A stretch of DNA of 25,011 nucleotides from ZLKRG08 sp051006515. GTDB lineage: Bacteria > Actinomycetota > Actinomycetes > Nanopelagicales > Nanopelagicaceae. The position numbers were made by a program, and so were the translations under genes. Under the pieces are notes generated by a model that saw nothing but the letters and a program-made list of their open reading frames with translations, made no database searches and was not told the origin of the DNA. How positions within the stretch are numbered: position 1 is the stretch's first letter; every line of letters begins with the position of its first letter. Where the stretch lies: positions 1 through 25,011 of the forward strand of contig JBPCTD010000070.1 of assembly GCA_051006515.1 (NCBI GenBank), in the 5' to 3' direction. Shown piece by piece: positions 1 through 7,255 of the stretch.

Positions 1-8
1 TCGGCCAT
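1..8 (-). CDS. Start codon of the next suf operon gene (off-window)
   Basis: Only the first eight bases of a gene are present. On the minus strand the sufD stop TAA shares its last base with an ATG (TAATG), followed by GCC GA, so the product would begin Met-Ala-(Asp/Glu). The same TAATG junction joins sufB to sufD, which supports a real translational coupling. In actinobacterial suf operons the gene after sufD is usually sufC (the ATPase) or a small Rieske-type ferredoxin followed by sufC. Two codons cannot tell these apart, so no symbol is given. Confidence 0.5.
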
Positions 9-1072
9 TACTTGCCCACCTTGGCTAACTCTTTATCTACGCGCTGCATCAAACGATCTTCAATTTCTTCATTTTTGATTTGCCCAATGATTTCATTGAA
101 GAAACCGCGGACAACGAGACGTCGTGCATCATCTATGTTAATTCCGCGCGACATCAAATAGAAAAGTTGCTCATCATCAAATCGGCCAGTAGTTGATGCG
201 TGTCCCGCGCCAACAATCTCACCTGTTTCAATTTCTAGGTTTGGCACTGAATCAGCGCGAGCTCCGTCGGTTAGCAGCAAATTGCGATTTAGTTCGTAAG
301 TATCGGTACCTTCGGCCGCAGCACGGATGAAGACATCGCCAAACCAAACAGTTCGCGCAGATTCTCCAGCTAATACACCTTTGTAGTTCACGCGAGATTT
401 TGCATTAGGTACAAGGTGATCAACATGTAAACGGTGTTCTAAATGCTGACCTTCGGTCGCAAAATAAACACCTTGCAAATCTACATCCCCGCCTGGAGCT
501 TTGAATTCTACGGTCGGCAAGATACGAACTAACGAACCGCCAATAGTCACGGTGATTGATTTAAAGGTGGCATCTTTATCAACGATTGCATGATGACGTG
601 CGGCATAAACTGCATCGTTATCAAACTCTTGCAAAGTTACGAAAGTCAGATTGCTGCCGGGTTCAAGAATCAATTCAAGATCTTCGGCAATTAAAGAGTT
701 GCCTGTGTTCTCGATGATTAAAGTTGCTTTGGCAAACTTCTTTACGACTACTTGAACTCTTGAATATTCTGCTTGCGAGATAGCACCACGTCCCAGAATC
801 ACTGGGCTGTCATGTTCGCCATCTATGACCAGCTTAGCGATTGATTTTGATCCAACTACGCGCTGGACAATTGCATCATCGCTATTAGTTTCATGGTTAT
901 CGGTGGCAACTCGTTCGAAAGTAACGCCAGCAGGAATCTGCTTTGCGCTAAGCGAATGCTCATCGCCTACTTTTGCGCTGCCATCGTGGAGACCTTTGAG
1001 TTTTGCAAGCGGGGTAAAGCGCCATGCTTCTTCTCGTCCAGTTGGAGTATGGATAATGTTGGTGTTTAGCAT
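8..1072 (-). CDS. sufD: Fe-S cluster assembly protein SufD
   Basis: SufD is the non-catalytic partner of SufB in the cytosolic SufBC2D scaffold on which Fe-S clusters are built. The 354-residue product has the family's long central beta-helix region (about residues 90-290, rich in alternating hydrophobic residues). Its C-terminal helical block contains FYLMSRG and VRGFF (about residues 305-327), a block closely matched in SufB. The N-terminus (TPTGREEAWRFTPL) is typical of SufD. The ATG shares one base with the sufB stop codon, and AAGGGG about 10 bases upstream could serve as ribosome binding site. Length is slightly short of SufDs near 390-420 residues, but no domain seems missing. Identity is secure from both sequence and position. 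Confidence 0.95.
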   Translation of the reverse strand: MLNTNIIHTPTGREEAWRFTPLAKLKGLHDGSAKVGDEHSLSAKQIPAGVTFERVATDNHETNSDDAIVQRVVGSKSIAKLVIDGEHDSPVILGRGAISQAEYSRVQVVVKKFAKATLIIENTGNSLIAEDLELILEPGSNLTFVTLQEFDNDAVYAARHHAIVDKDATFKSITVTIGGSLVRILPTVEFKAPGGDVDLQGVYFATEGQHLEHRLHVDHLVPNAKSRVNYKGVLAGESARTVWFGDVFIRAAAEGTDTYELNRNLLLTDGARADSVPNLEIETGEIVGAGHASTTGRFDDEQLFYLMSRGINIDDARRLVVRGFFNEIIGQIKNEEIEDRLMQRVDKELAKVGK

Positions 1073-2481
1073 TAACCAACTGCCCCTTCCATCTGAAGTT
1101 CAATCAAACGATTTAATTCCAGCGCATATTCCATAGGAAGTTCACGCGCGATTGGTTCAATAAATCCACGAACAATCATGGCCATGGCTTCATCTTCGGA
1201 AAGTCCACGTGACATTAAATAGAAGAGCTGATCATCGCTAACTTTTGAAACGGTTGCTTCATGGCCCATAGATACATCGTCTTCACGAACATCAACATAT
1301 GGATAAGTATCTGATCTTGAAATTGTGTCGACCAATAGTGCATCACATTTAACGGTGCTCTTTGAACCAGATGCGCCTTCGTTAACTTGAACTAAGCCAC
1401 GGTAAGAAGTGCGTCCGCCACCACGAGCAACTGATTTAGAGATGATGGTTGATGAGGTATTTGGCGCAGCATGCACCATCTTGGAACCTGCATCCTGGTG
1501 TTGGCCTTCTCCGGCAAATGCAATAGATAGCGTTTCGCCCTTTGCATGTTCGCCCATCAAAAAGACTGCTGGGTACTTCATGGTTACCTTTGATCCAATG
1601 TTGCCATCGATCCACTCCATGGTTGCCCCTGCTTCACATGTTGCTCGCTTGGTAACCAAGTTATAAACGTTGTTGGACCAATTTTGAATGGTTGTGTAGC
1701 GAACACGCGCATTCTTCTTAACAATAATCTCAACAACCGCTGAGTGAAGCGAATCTGAAGAATAGATCGGCGCGGTGCAACCTTCTACATAATGAATATA
1801 AGATCCTTCATCAGCAATAATTAATGTGCGCTCAAACTGACCCATATTCTCTGTGTTAATACGGAAATATGCTTGTAGCGGAATTTCAACATGAACACCT
1901 TTTGGCACATAGATAAATGAGCCACCAGACCACACGGCAGTATTTAGCGCAGCAAACTTGTTATCGCCTACAGGAATAACAGTTCCGAAATACTCTTTGA
2001 AAATATCTTCGTGCTCTTTTAACCCTGTATCTGTATCAAGGAAGATCACGCCTTGTGCTGCTAAATCTTCACGAATTGAGTGATAAACGACTTCTGATTC
2101 ATACTGAGCTGCAACACCTGCAACCAAGCGTTGCTTCTCTGCCTCTGGGATACCCAAACGATCGTAAGTATTTTTAATATCGGCAGGTAGATCTTCCCAA
2201 GTTTGCGCTTGCTTCTCTGAAGAGCGGACGAAGTACTTGATATTGTCGAAATCAATACCTGATAGATCAGAACCCCAATTTGGCATTGGCTTCTTTTCAA
2301 AGAGGCTAAGGCCTTTAAGGCGCAGATCTAACATCCACTGTGGCTCGCTCTTCTTACCTGAGATATCGCGAACTACAACTTCGTTAAGGCCGCGTTTAGC
2401 TGATGCGCCGGCGGTATCTGGATCTGCCCAACCGTATTCGTACTTACCAATGCCTTCTAGCTCTGGATGTGCGATTGTCAT
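1072..2481 (-). CDS. sufB: Fe-S cluster assembly protein SufB
   Basis: SufB is the scaffold subunit of the SufBCD complex and holds the nascent Fe-S cluster. The 469-residue protein has hallmark stretches: the N-terminal YGWADPD region, WSGGSFIYVPKGV (about residues 184-196), EGCTAPIYS, and the C-terminal VKCDALL with its conserved cysteine. This is followed by HEATVSK and DQLFYLMSRG. In E. coli SufB the equivalent cysteine and the HE pair take part in cluster assembly. The ATG overlaps the sufR stop in an ATGA arrangement, so translation is probably coupled to the regulator. Full length, no anomalies. The operon is likely repressed by SufR when Fe-S clusters are plentiful. Confidence 0.97.
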   Translation of the reverse strand: MTIAHPELEGIGKYEYGWADPDTAGASAKRGLNEVVVRDISGKKSEPQWMLDLRLKGLSLFEKKPMPNWGSDLSGIDFDNIKYFVRSSEKQAQTWEDLPADIKNTYDRLGIPEAEKQRLVAGVAAQYESEVVYHSIREDLAAQGVIFLDTDTGLKEHEDIFKEYFGTVIPVGDNKFAALNTAVWSGGSFIYVPKGVHVEIPLQAYFRINTENMGQFERTLIIADEGSYIHYVEGCTAPIYSSDSLHSAVVEIIVKKNARVRYTTIQNWSNNVYNLVTKRATCEAGATMEWIDGNIGSKVTMKYPAVFLMGEHAKGETLSIAFAGEGQHQDAGSKMVHAAPNTSSTIISKSVARGGGRTSYRGLVQVNEGASGSKSTVKCDALLVDTISRSDTYPYVDVREDDVSMGHEATVSKVSDDQLFYLMSRGLSEDEAMAMIVRGFIEPIARELPMEYALELNRLIELQMEGAVG

Positions 2482-3194
2482 CGTAATTTAGCCTTTCCGC
2501 TAACTTTGGATTTTTGAGAATTAACTTTTGAAGTAACTATTGAATTAACTTTTGAAGTAACTATAGGAATATATGTCGTACAAACACCATCGCCATGTGC
2601 AATAGTTGCAAGACGCTGTACGTGTGTACCTAATGTTTTGGAGAAGACCGCAGTCTCTGCTTCACAGAGATCGGGAAATTCAGCTGCGACGTGCGCAATT
2701 GGGCAATGATGTTGGCAAAGTTCGTGGCCAGTGCCGACTTTATGGACCGTAGATGAATAGCCTTCGGTAGTTAGAAAATCTGCGAGCGCTTTTACCTTAT
2801 CTTTTGAACTTTCAAAAGTTTTGTTTATCTGTCGTTCAAGTTCATCGGCGCGATTCTGCGCAAACTGCTTTACGAAATTTGGATCTTTTGCTGCCATAAA
2901 ACGTAGGGCGCTAATTGCTAAATCATCATATGAATGTTCAAAGCGTTCACGACCTGAATCAGTCATCACAAAAACTTTAGATGGACGGCCGCGGCCTTTT
3001 GTTAGCGCAGCATGGGGATCGCGCGCATCAAGAGTTCCTTCCTCAACGAGGGTATCTAGATGGCGGCGGATTCCTGCAGGAGTGATACCAAGTCGGTTAG
3101 AAAGTTCTGCGGCAGTTGATGGGCCGTTCTCGAGAATCGAGCGCGCGACAGCTTCGCGGGTCTTTTGATCCGGGGCGCTCTCCTTGATTTTCAC
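2478..3194 (-). CDS. sufR: SufR-type Fe-S-sensing transcriptional repressor
   Basis: A 238-residue winged-helix regulator heading the suf operon. Residues 12-58 form the DNA-binding domain (ENGPSTAAELSNRLGIT, then GIRRHLDTL), and GRGRPSKVF forms the wing. The C-terminal half carries four cysteines at 160, 164, 177 and 205; the C-X3-C-X12-C-X27-C spacing fits the Fe-S ligand region of actinobacterial SufR. Such proteins repress suf when they hold a cluster and release DNA on iron limitation or oxidation. The start is GTG, the only plausible one. An inverted repeat covers this start codon and may be the protein's own operator. The C-terminus after residue 212 is odd: an eight-residue unit (VTSKVNSI) is duplicated and followed by a basic Lys/Ser tail, probably disordered. 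The gene overlaps sufB by four bases. Confidence 0.9.
   Translation of the reverse strand: MKIKESAPDQKTREAVARSILENGPSTAAELSNRLGITPAGIRRHLDTLVEEGTLDARDPHAALTKGRGRPSKVFVMTDSGRERFEHSYDDLAISALRFMAAKDPNFVKQFAQNRADELERQINKTFESSKDKVKALADFLTTEGYSSTVHKVGTGHELCQHHCPIAHVAAEFPDLCEAETAVFSKTLGTHVQRLATIAHGDGVCTTYIPIVTSKVNSIVTSKVNSQKSKVSGKAKLR
2518..2565. repeat. 24-bp tandem duplication in the sufR 3' end
   Basis: Two adjacent 24-base units (2518-2541 and 2542-2565) differ only at the last base. Each encodes eight residues in sufR, so the duplication keeps the frame and gives VTSKVNSI twice (the second copy diverges at its partner residue). Its near-identity points to a recent slippage event in the low-constraint tail of the protein. 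Confidence 0.9.
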
Positions 3195-3206
3195 AACAAT
3201 ATTGTG
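3192..3206. promoter_or_regulatory. Candidate SufR operator over the sufR start codon
   Basis: CACAA-N5-TTGTG is a perfect inverted repeat (3192-3196 and 3202-3206) with a core that is itself nearly palindromic (ACAATATTGT). It overlaps the sufR GTG start (3194-3192) and lies just downstream of the likely -10 element. The CACA/TGTG half-sites and N5 spacing resemble the ACACT-N5-TGTGA type motif described for mycobacterial SufR. Binding by SufR is inferred, not shown. Confidence 0.5.
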
Positions 3207-3214
3207 TCGTAATT

Positions 3215-3220
3215 ACCCTA
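3215..3220 (-). promoter_or_regulatory. Candidate -10 element for sufRBD
   Basis: TAGGGT on the minus strand fits the actinobacterial TAnnnT -10 pattern. A start site about seven bases downstream would fall near 3208, giving a leader of only about 14 bases and placing the CACAA/TTGTG repeat at the +1 region, a position where a repressor would block transcription. I see no convincing -35. Confidence 0.35.
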
Positions 3221-3322
3221 CCCTCGCCAAATCAGCCAGGCGCTACTGGCAAAAGCCCTGCTGCGAGTTTGCTCACGCAAGTCGATATCCGGTTTCACCG
3301 CTATCTGATTGAGCCTTCCATT

Positions 3323-3328
3323 TAAGAT
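3323..3328 (+). promoter_or_regulatory. Candidate leaderless promoter (-10) for ctaA
   Basis: TAAGAT matches TAnnnT and ends six bases before the GTG start codon at 3335. Transcription starting the usual six to seven bases downstream would begin at or beside the G of GTG, giving a leaderless mRNA, a common arrangement in actinobacteria. No Shine-Dalgarno sequence is visible, in agreement with this. The -35 region is not recognisable. Confidence 0.45.
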
Positions 3329-3334
3329 GCAGTT

Positions 3335-4210
3335 GTGAAGAGAGGTTCGCTATATCTAAGCGCCTCGATCCTCTTGCTCTTTCAAGGAGCACTTGTCATT
3401 ACTGGTGGCCTGGTTCGTTTAACTGGATCTGGCCTTGGCTGCCCCTCTTGGCCAAAGTGCACTCCAGAATCATTTCGCCCAGTTGAGGTCGACTCTAAGT
3501 TTCACGCATTTATTGAATTTGGAAATCGCATGTTGACCTTTGGGTTATTAGCTGCTGCTTTGACAACCTTCCTATTGGTTCGTGCTCAAACTAAGAACTA
3601 CCAAGATTTAGTTGAGAAAAGCTCCCTCAATCGTTTAGCGCTACTTCAAGTTCTTGGAATATTAGGCCAAGGCGTGCTGGGCGGCATCACAGTGCTTACC
3701 AAACTACATCCGCTTTCAGTAGGGAATCACCTGCTGCTTTCTATGTTACTAATTAGCGGGGCAACTACTTTGCAGCTAAAACTCAAAGCAAGAGCTGACC
3801 AGAAACCGCTTAAGCCAAATCAAGATCAGATAATCGCAAAAGTGCTTACGCTTCTAGCCTTTGCTACTTTGATAATCGGTACCGTTGTAACGGGTACTGG
3901 ACCACATGCAGGAGATGCCGATGCGCCTAGATATGGCTTCTCTTTATATGTTGTAACGCGCATTCACTCTACGTTAGTTGCGCTCACCCTATTAACGACC
4001 CTATATATTGCTTGGCGCTTTCCGCGACCTGAGATCAAATGGTTAATTGCCGTAATTTTCGGCCAAGGTTTTATAGGGTACCTGCAATGGCATTTAGGCC
4101 TTCCCCAGGCTCTCGTGGGCTTACATCTATTTGGTTCGGCGCTCTTCTGGTTTACAACGTGGCGAGTCAGATTAAGTTTCAAATACCAGACAGGAAGAGT
4201 TTCAATTTAA
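3335..4210 (+). CDS. ctaA: Heme A synthase (COX15/CtaA family)
   Basis: This membrane enzyme oxidises the methyl group on heme O to give heme A, the cofactor of aa3-type cytochrome c oxidase. The 291-residue product has about eight hydrophobic membrane segments. It also shows the family's conserved points: the extracellular cysteine pair GCPSWPKC (Cys36 and Cys42), the EFGNR motif (Glu61 region), TGTGPHAGD (about 186-194), and histidines 132 (GNHLLL), 211 (TRIHST) and 264 (GLHLFG) that probably bind heme. The start is GTG; no closer or better alternative is seen. It runs into tkt after 16 bases and may share its transcript. The heme O synthase gene ctaB, which often lies between ctaA and tkt in actinobacteria, is absent at this spot. 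Confidence 0.92.
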   Translation: MKRGSLYLSASILLLFQGALVITGGLVRLTGSGLGCPSWPKCTPESFRPVEVDSKFHAFIEFGNRMLTFGLLAAALTTFLLVRAQTKNYQDLVEKSSLNRLALLQVLGILGQGVLGGITVLTKLHPLSVGNHLLLSMLLISGATTLQLKLKARADQKPLKPNQDQIIAKVLTLLAFATLIIGTVVTGTGPHAGDADAPRYGFSLYVVTRIHSTLVALTLLTTLYIAWRFPRPEIKWLIAVIFGQGFIGYLQWHLGLPQALVGLHLFGSALFWFTTWRVRLSFKYQTGRVSI

Positions 4211-4226
4211 ACATGGGGGCGCTTGA

Positions 4227-6230
4227 ATGACATTTACTTGGAGCGAATTAGACGATCAAGTAGTCAAATACTCCAGAGCGCTCGCAGCAGATGCCGTCCA
4301 AAAAGTTGGAAATGGCCATCCGGGAACTGCAATGTCGTTGGCACCAGTTGCATATTTACTATTTCAAAAACATTTAGTTCATGATCCCAAAGACCCAAAA
4401 TGGATTGGTCGAGATCGTTTTGTACTCTCTTGTGGACATTCATCCCTAACTCTATATACCCAATTATTCTTAAGTGGATACGGGTTAGAGCTCTCCGATT
4501 TACAATCATTTAGAACTTGGAATTCATTAACACCTGGGCACCCAGAGTATGGACATACCGCAGGCGTTGAGATGACAACTGGTCCTTTGGGAGCTGGCAT
4601 TTCTACCGCAGTTGGTATGGCAATGGCGCAACGTTTTGAAAAAGGTTTATTAGATTCAAATTCGGAGTTATTTGATCATCGCATTTATGTAATTTGTTCA
4701 GATGGTGATTTACAAGAAGGTGTTGCTTCTGAAGCTTCCTCGCTGGCTGGAACGCAAGAGTTGGGCAATTTAATTGTTATTTATGATGACAATCGAATTT
4801 CTATTGAAGGCGATACCCACGTCACATTCACTGAAGATGTCACTGCGCGTTATTCCGCATATGGTTGGCAGGTAATAGAAGTCGAAACTGCACCAGATGG
4901 TTCAGTAGATATTGCTGCGCTAGATAAGGCAATTGAAAGAGCAAAGCAAGAGAGCGCTAAACCTTCATTAATTCGCTTAAAGAGCGTTATTGCTTGGCCA
5001 GCGCCAAAAGCACGCGGTACCGCAAAGTCACATGGCTCCGCTCTTGGCGATGACGAGATCGCCGCAACTAAAGCTGAACTTGGATTAAATCCAGATGAGA
5101 AATTTGCCATGCCGGAAGAGCTTTTAAATCATGCTCGTAAAGTTTCAGAGCGAGGCGAGGCGATACATAAAACTTGGGATGAGAAATTAGCTCTTTGGAA
5201 AAAGACCAATCCAGAAAAAGGCGCCCTGCTTGAGCGCTTATTAAATGGGCAATTGCCAGCAATAACCGTGCCTGAATTTCCAACCGATAAAGAGTTAGCA
5301 ACTCGCGCAGCTAGCGGCAAAGTTATAAACGCGCTTGCTTCACAATTGCCAGAACTATGGGGCGGATCTGCTGATTTAGCAGAGTCAAATAACACCACCA
5401 TCGAAGAAGGTGGGTCTTTTCTTCCAGCATCAAGCAAGATGAAGAACGCAAATCCATATGGCCGAATCATTCACTTTGGAATTCGCGAACATGCTATGGG
5501 TTCAATTGTTAATGGCATTACTTTAAGTGGTTTAACTAAAGCTTTTGGCGGAACATTTTTGATGTTTGCCGATTACATGCGCCCAGCCGTGCGTTTAGCT
5601 GCATTGATGGATATTCCAAGTATTTTCATCTGGACACATGATTCGGTGGGAGTTGGCGAAGATGGCCCAACTCACCAACCAGTTGAACACTTTGCCGCGC
5701 TTCGCGCCATTCCGAATTTTCATGTAATTAGACCAGCAGATGCCAACGAAACTGCAGCATGTTGGTTTGAGATTCTAAAGCGCAAGAAACCAGTTGGAAT
5801 TCTCCTTTCAAGACAAGCTCTTCCTACCCTTCCGGCAAATCATGTTGGCGTAGCAAAAGGTGCTTACGCGATAAAAGCCGTAACTTCGCCAAAAGTTTCG
5901 ATCATTGCAACCGGATCAGAAGTTGCTCCATCACTAAAGGCAGCAGAAATTCTGGAGAGTCAAGGTATCTCTACCCAAGTGGTGTCAGCGCCTTGCCTTG
6001 AATGGTTTGCCGAACAGACAGCTGAATATCGTGAAAACCTGCTACCAAAGAGCGCTTTGAAGGTAAGTGTCGAAGCAGGAATTGCTCAAGGTTGGCGCGA
6101 ATATGTTGGTGATAACGGTTTAATAATTTCGCTTGATCGTTATGGTGCATCTGCCTCTGCCGGAAAGTTATTCGAAGAGTTTGGCTTTACGGGTGAAAAA
6201 ATTGCTGCGCGAATTAAGGCAGCGCTATGA
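4227..6230 (+). CDS. tkt: Transketolase
   Basis: Thiamine-diphosphate enzyme that moves two-carbon units between sugar phosphates, linking the pentose phosphate pathway with glycolysis. The 667-residue length is normal. Visible signatures are GHPGTA (His31 region), GPLGAGI (about 119-125), and the cofactor-binding segment starting SDGDLQEG (158-165) and ending near DDN (187-189). The catalytic glutamate lies in HFGIREHAMG, followed by the pyrimidine-domain motif THDSVGVGEDGPTHQP. The start ATG is preceded by a G-rich stretch (GGGGGCG) that can act as ribosome binding site. The ATG of tal overlaps the stop codon. Homologous order tkt-tal is common in actinobacteria. Confidence 0.97.
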   Translation: MTFTWSELDDQVVKYSRALAADAVQKVGNGHPGTAMSLAPVAYLLFQKHLVHDPKDPKWIGRDRFVLSCGHSSLTLYTQLFLSGYGLELSDLQSFRTWNSLTPGHPEYGHTAGVEMTTGPLGAGISTAVGMAMAQRFEKGLLDSNSELFDHRIYVICSDGDLQEGVASEASSLAGTQELGNLIVIYDDNRISIEGDTHVTFTEDVTARYSAYGWQVIEVETAPDGSVDIAALDKAIERAKQESAKPSLIRLKSVIAWPAPKARGTAKSHGSALGDDEIAATKAELGLNPDEKFAMPEELLNHARKVSERGEAIHKTWDEKLALWKKTNPEKGALLERLLNGQLPAITVPEFPTDKELATRAASGKVINALASQLPELWGGSADLAESNNTTIEEGGSFLPASSKMKNANPYGRIIHFGIREHAMGSIVNGITLSGLTKAFGGTFLMFADYMRPAVRLAALMDIPSIFIWTHDSVGVGEDGPTHQPVEHFAALRAIPNFHVIRPADANETAACWFEILKRKKPVGILLSRQALPTLPANHVGVAKGAYAIKAVTSPKVSIIATGSEVAPSLKAAEILESQGISTQVVSAPCLEWFAEQTAEYRENLLPKSALKVSVEAGIAQGWREYVGDNGLIISLDRYGASASAGKLFEEFGFTGEKIAARIKAAL

Positions 6231-7255
6231 AAATAGTTAAATTGCGCTCAGCCGGAACCAGTACCTGGTTAGATGATTTATCGCGCGCAGCGCTAACAAC
6301 TACTCTGCCAGAACGAATCGCAAAAAAGGAAGCATTTGGGGTAACAACTAACCCTGCGATTTTTCAAGCGGCTATTACCAAAGATGCCAGCTACCAGATT
6401 GCGATTGCTGATAATCGCCATTTGAGCGCTGAAGAGTTGGTAGAAAAATTAACGACTGAAGATGTCCGTGAAGCATGTAAGTTGTTTGCCAATATCTACC
6501 AGGAAAGTAATGGGATTGATGGTCGAGTTAGCATTGAAGTCGATCCGCGCCTTGCGCATGATACTCAAGGCACCATCGAGCAAGCTAAACGACTTTGGCA
6601 GATAATCGATCAGCCAAATTTGATGATTAAAATCCCTGCTACTAAAGCCGGTTTACCAGCAATTACTGAAGTTATTGCAAGCGGTATCAGCGTTAACGTA
6701 ACTTTGATCTTCTCGCTAAGCCGCTACGCCGAAGTTATTGATGCTTATCAAGCAGGTATTGCTAAATGCGCAGATCCTTCTGCTGTACATTCCGTGGCAT
6801 CATTCTTTGTTAGTCGCCTAGATACTGCTATCGACAAATTATTAAGCGATGACTCATTAAAAGGTAAAGCGGCAGTTGCCAATGCCAGGTTGGCCTATGA
6901 ACTGTATTTAGCTCGCTTTGATGGCTTTGCACATAACCATCAGCGCCCCCTTTGGGCATCTACTGGGGTAAAAGATCCCGCATATCGTCCAACGCTCTAT
7001 GTAGATACTTTGATTGCAGCTAATACTGTAAACACAATGCCACCTTCTACTTTACAAGCGGTTTTAGAAAATAATTTTGATATTAATGATTCGATTACCT
7101 CAAATATAGATAGTGCTAAATCAGATCTTCTGGCACTTGCAAGTGCAGGAATAGATATCCATAAGGTGACTGATGAACTAGAGGCAGATGGCGTGGCTAA
7201 ATTCATGGCATCCTGGGAAGATTTATTGCAAGCCGTTGAGAAGGCTAAAGCGTGA
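6227..7255 (+). CDS. tal: Transaldolase
   Basis: Transfers a dihydroxyacetone unit from sedoheptulose 7-phosphate to glyceraldehyde 3-phosphate in the non-oxidative pentose phosphate pathway. The 342-residue protein has TTNPAIF (40-46), VSIEVDPRLA (101-110) and the Schiff-base lysine in IKIPAT (Lys135). It belongs to the longer transaldolase type found in actinobacteria and in Tal-Pgi fusion proteins, not the short FSA-like type. ATGA overlap with tkt and GTGA overlap with pgi indicate a translationally coupled trio. Confidence 0.95.
   Translation: MKIVKLRSAGTSTWLDDLSRAALTTTLPERIAKKEAFGVTTNPAIFQAAITKDASYQIAIADNRHLSAEELVEKLTTEDVREACKLFANIYQESNGIDGRVSIEVDPRLAHDTQGTIEQAKRLWQIIDQPNLMIKIPATKAGLPAITEVIASGISVNVTLIFSLSRYAEVIDAYQAGIAKCADPSAVHSVASFFVSRLDTAIDKLLSDDSLKGKAAVANARLAYELYLARFDGFAHNHQRPLWASTGVKDPAYRPTLYVDTLIAANTVNTMPPSTLQAVLENNFDINDSITSNIDSAKSDLLALASAGIDIHKVTDELEADGVAKFMASWEDLLQAVEKAKA

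Larger units (their letters stand above)
3195..3334. other. Divergent sufR-ctaA intergenic region
   Basis: This 140-base spacer separates divergent operons and is more GC-rich than its surroundings between about 3215 and 3300. It holds the candidate sufR -10 and operator, a small GCCAG/CTGGC inverted repeat (3235-3250, 6-base loop), and the candidate ctaA -10 at its right end. No open frame or RNA gene is evident. Confidence 0.6.

Noticed and set aside
3235..3250. GCCAG/CTGGC inverted repeat in the sufR-ctaA spacer
   Set aside because: Five base pairs with a six-base loop is within chance for this length, has no T-tract, and no matching regulator is evident.
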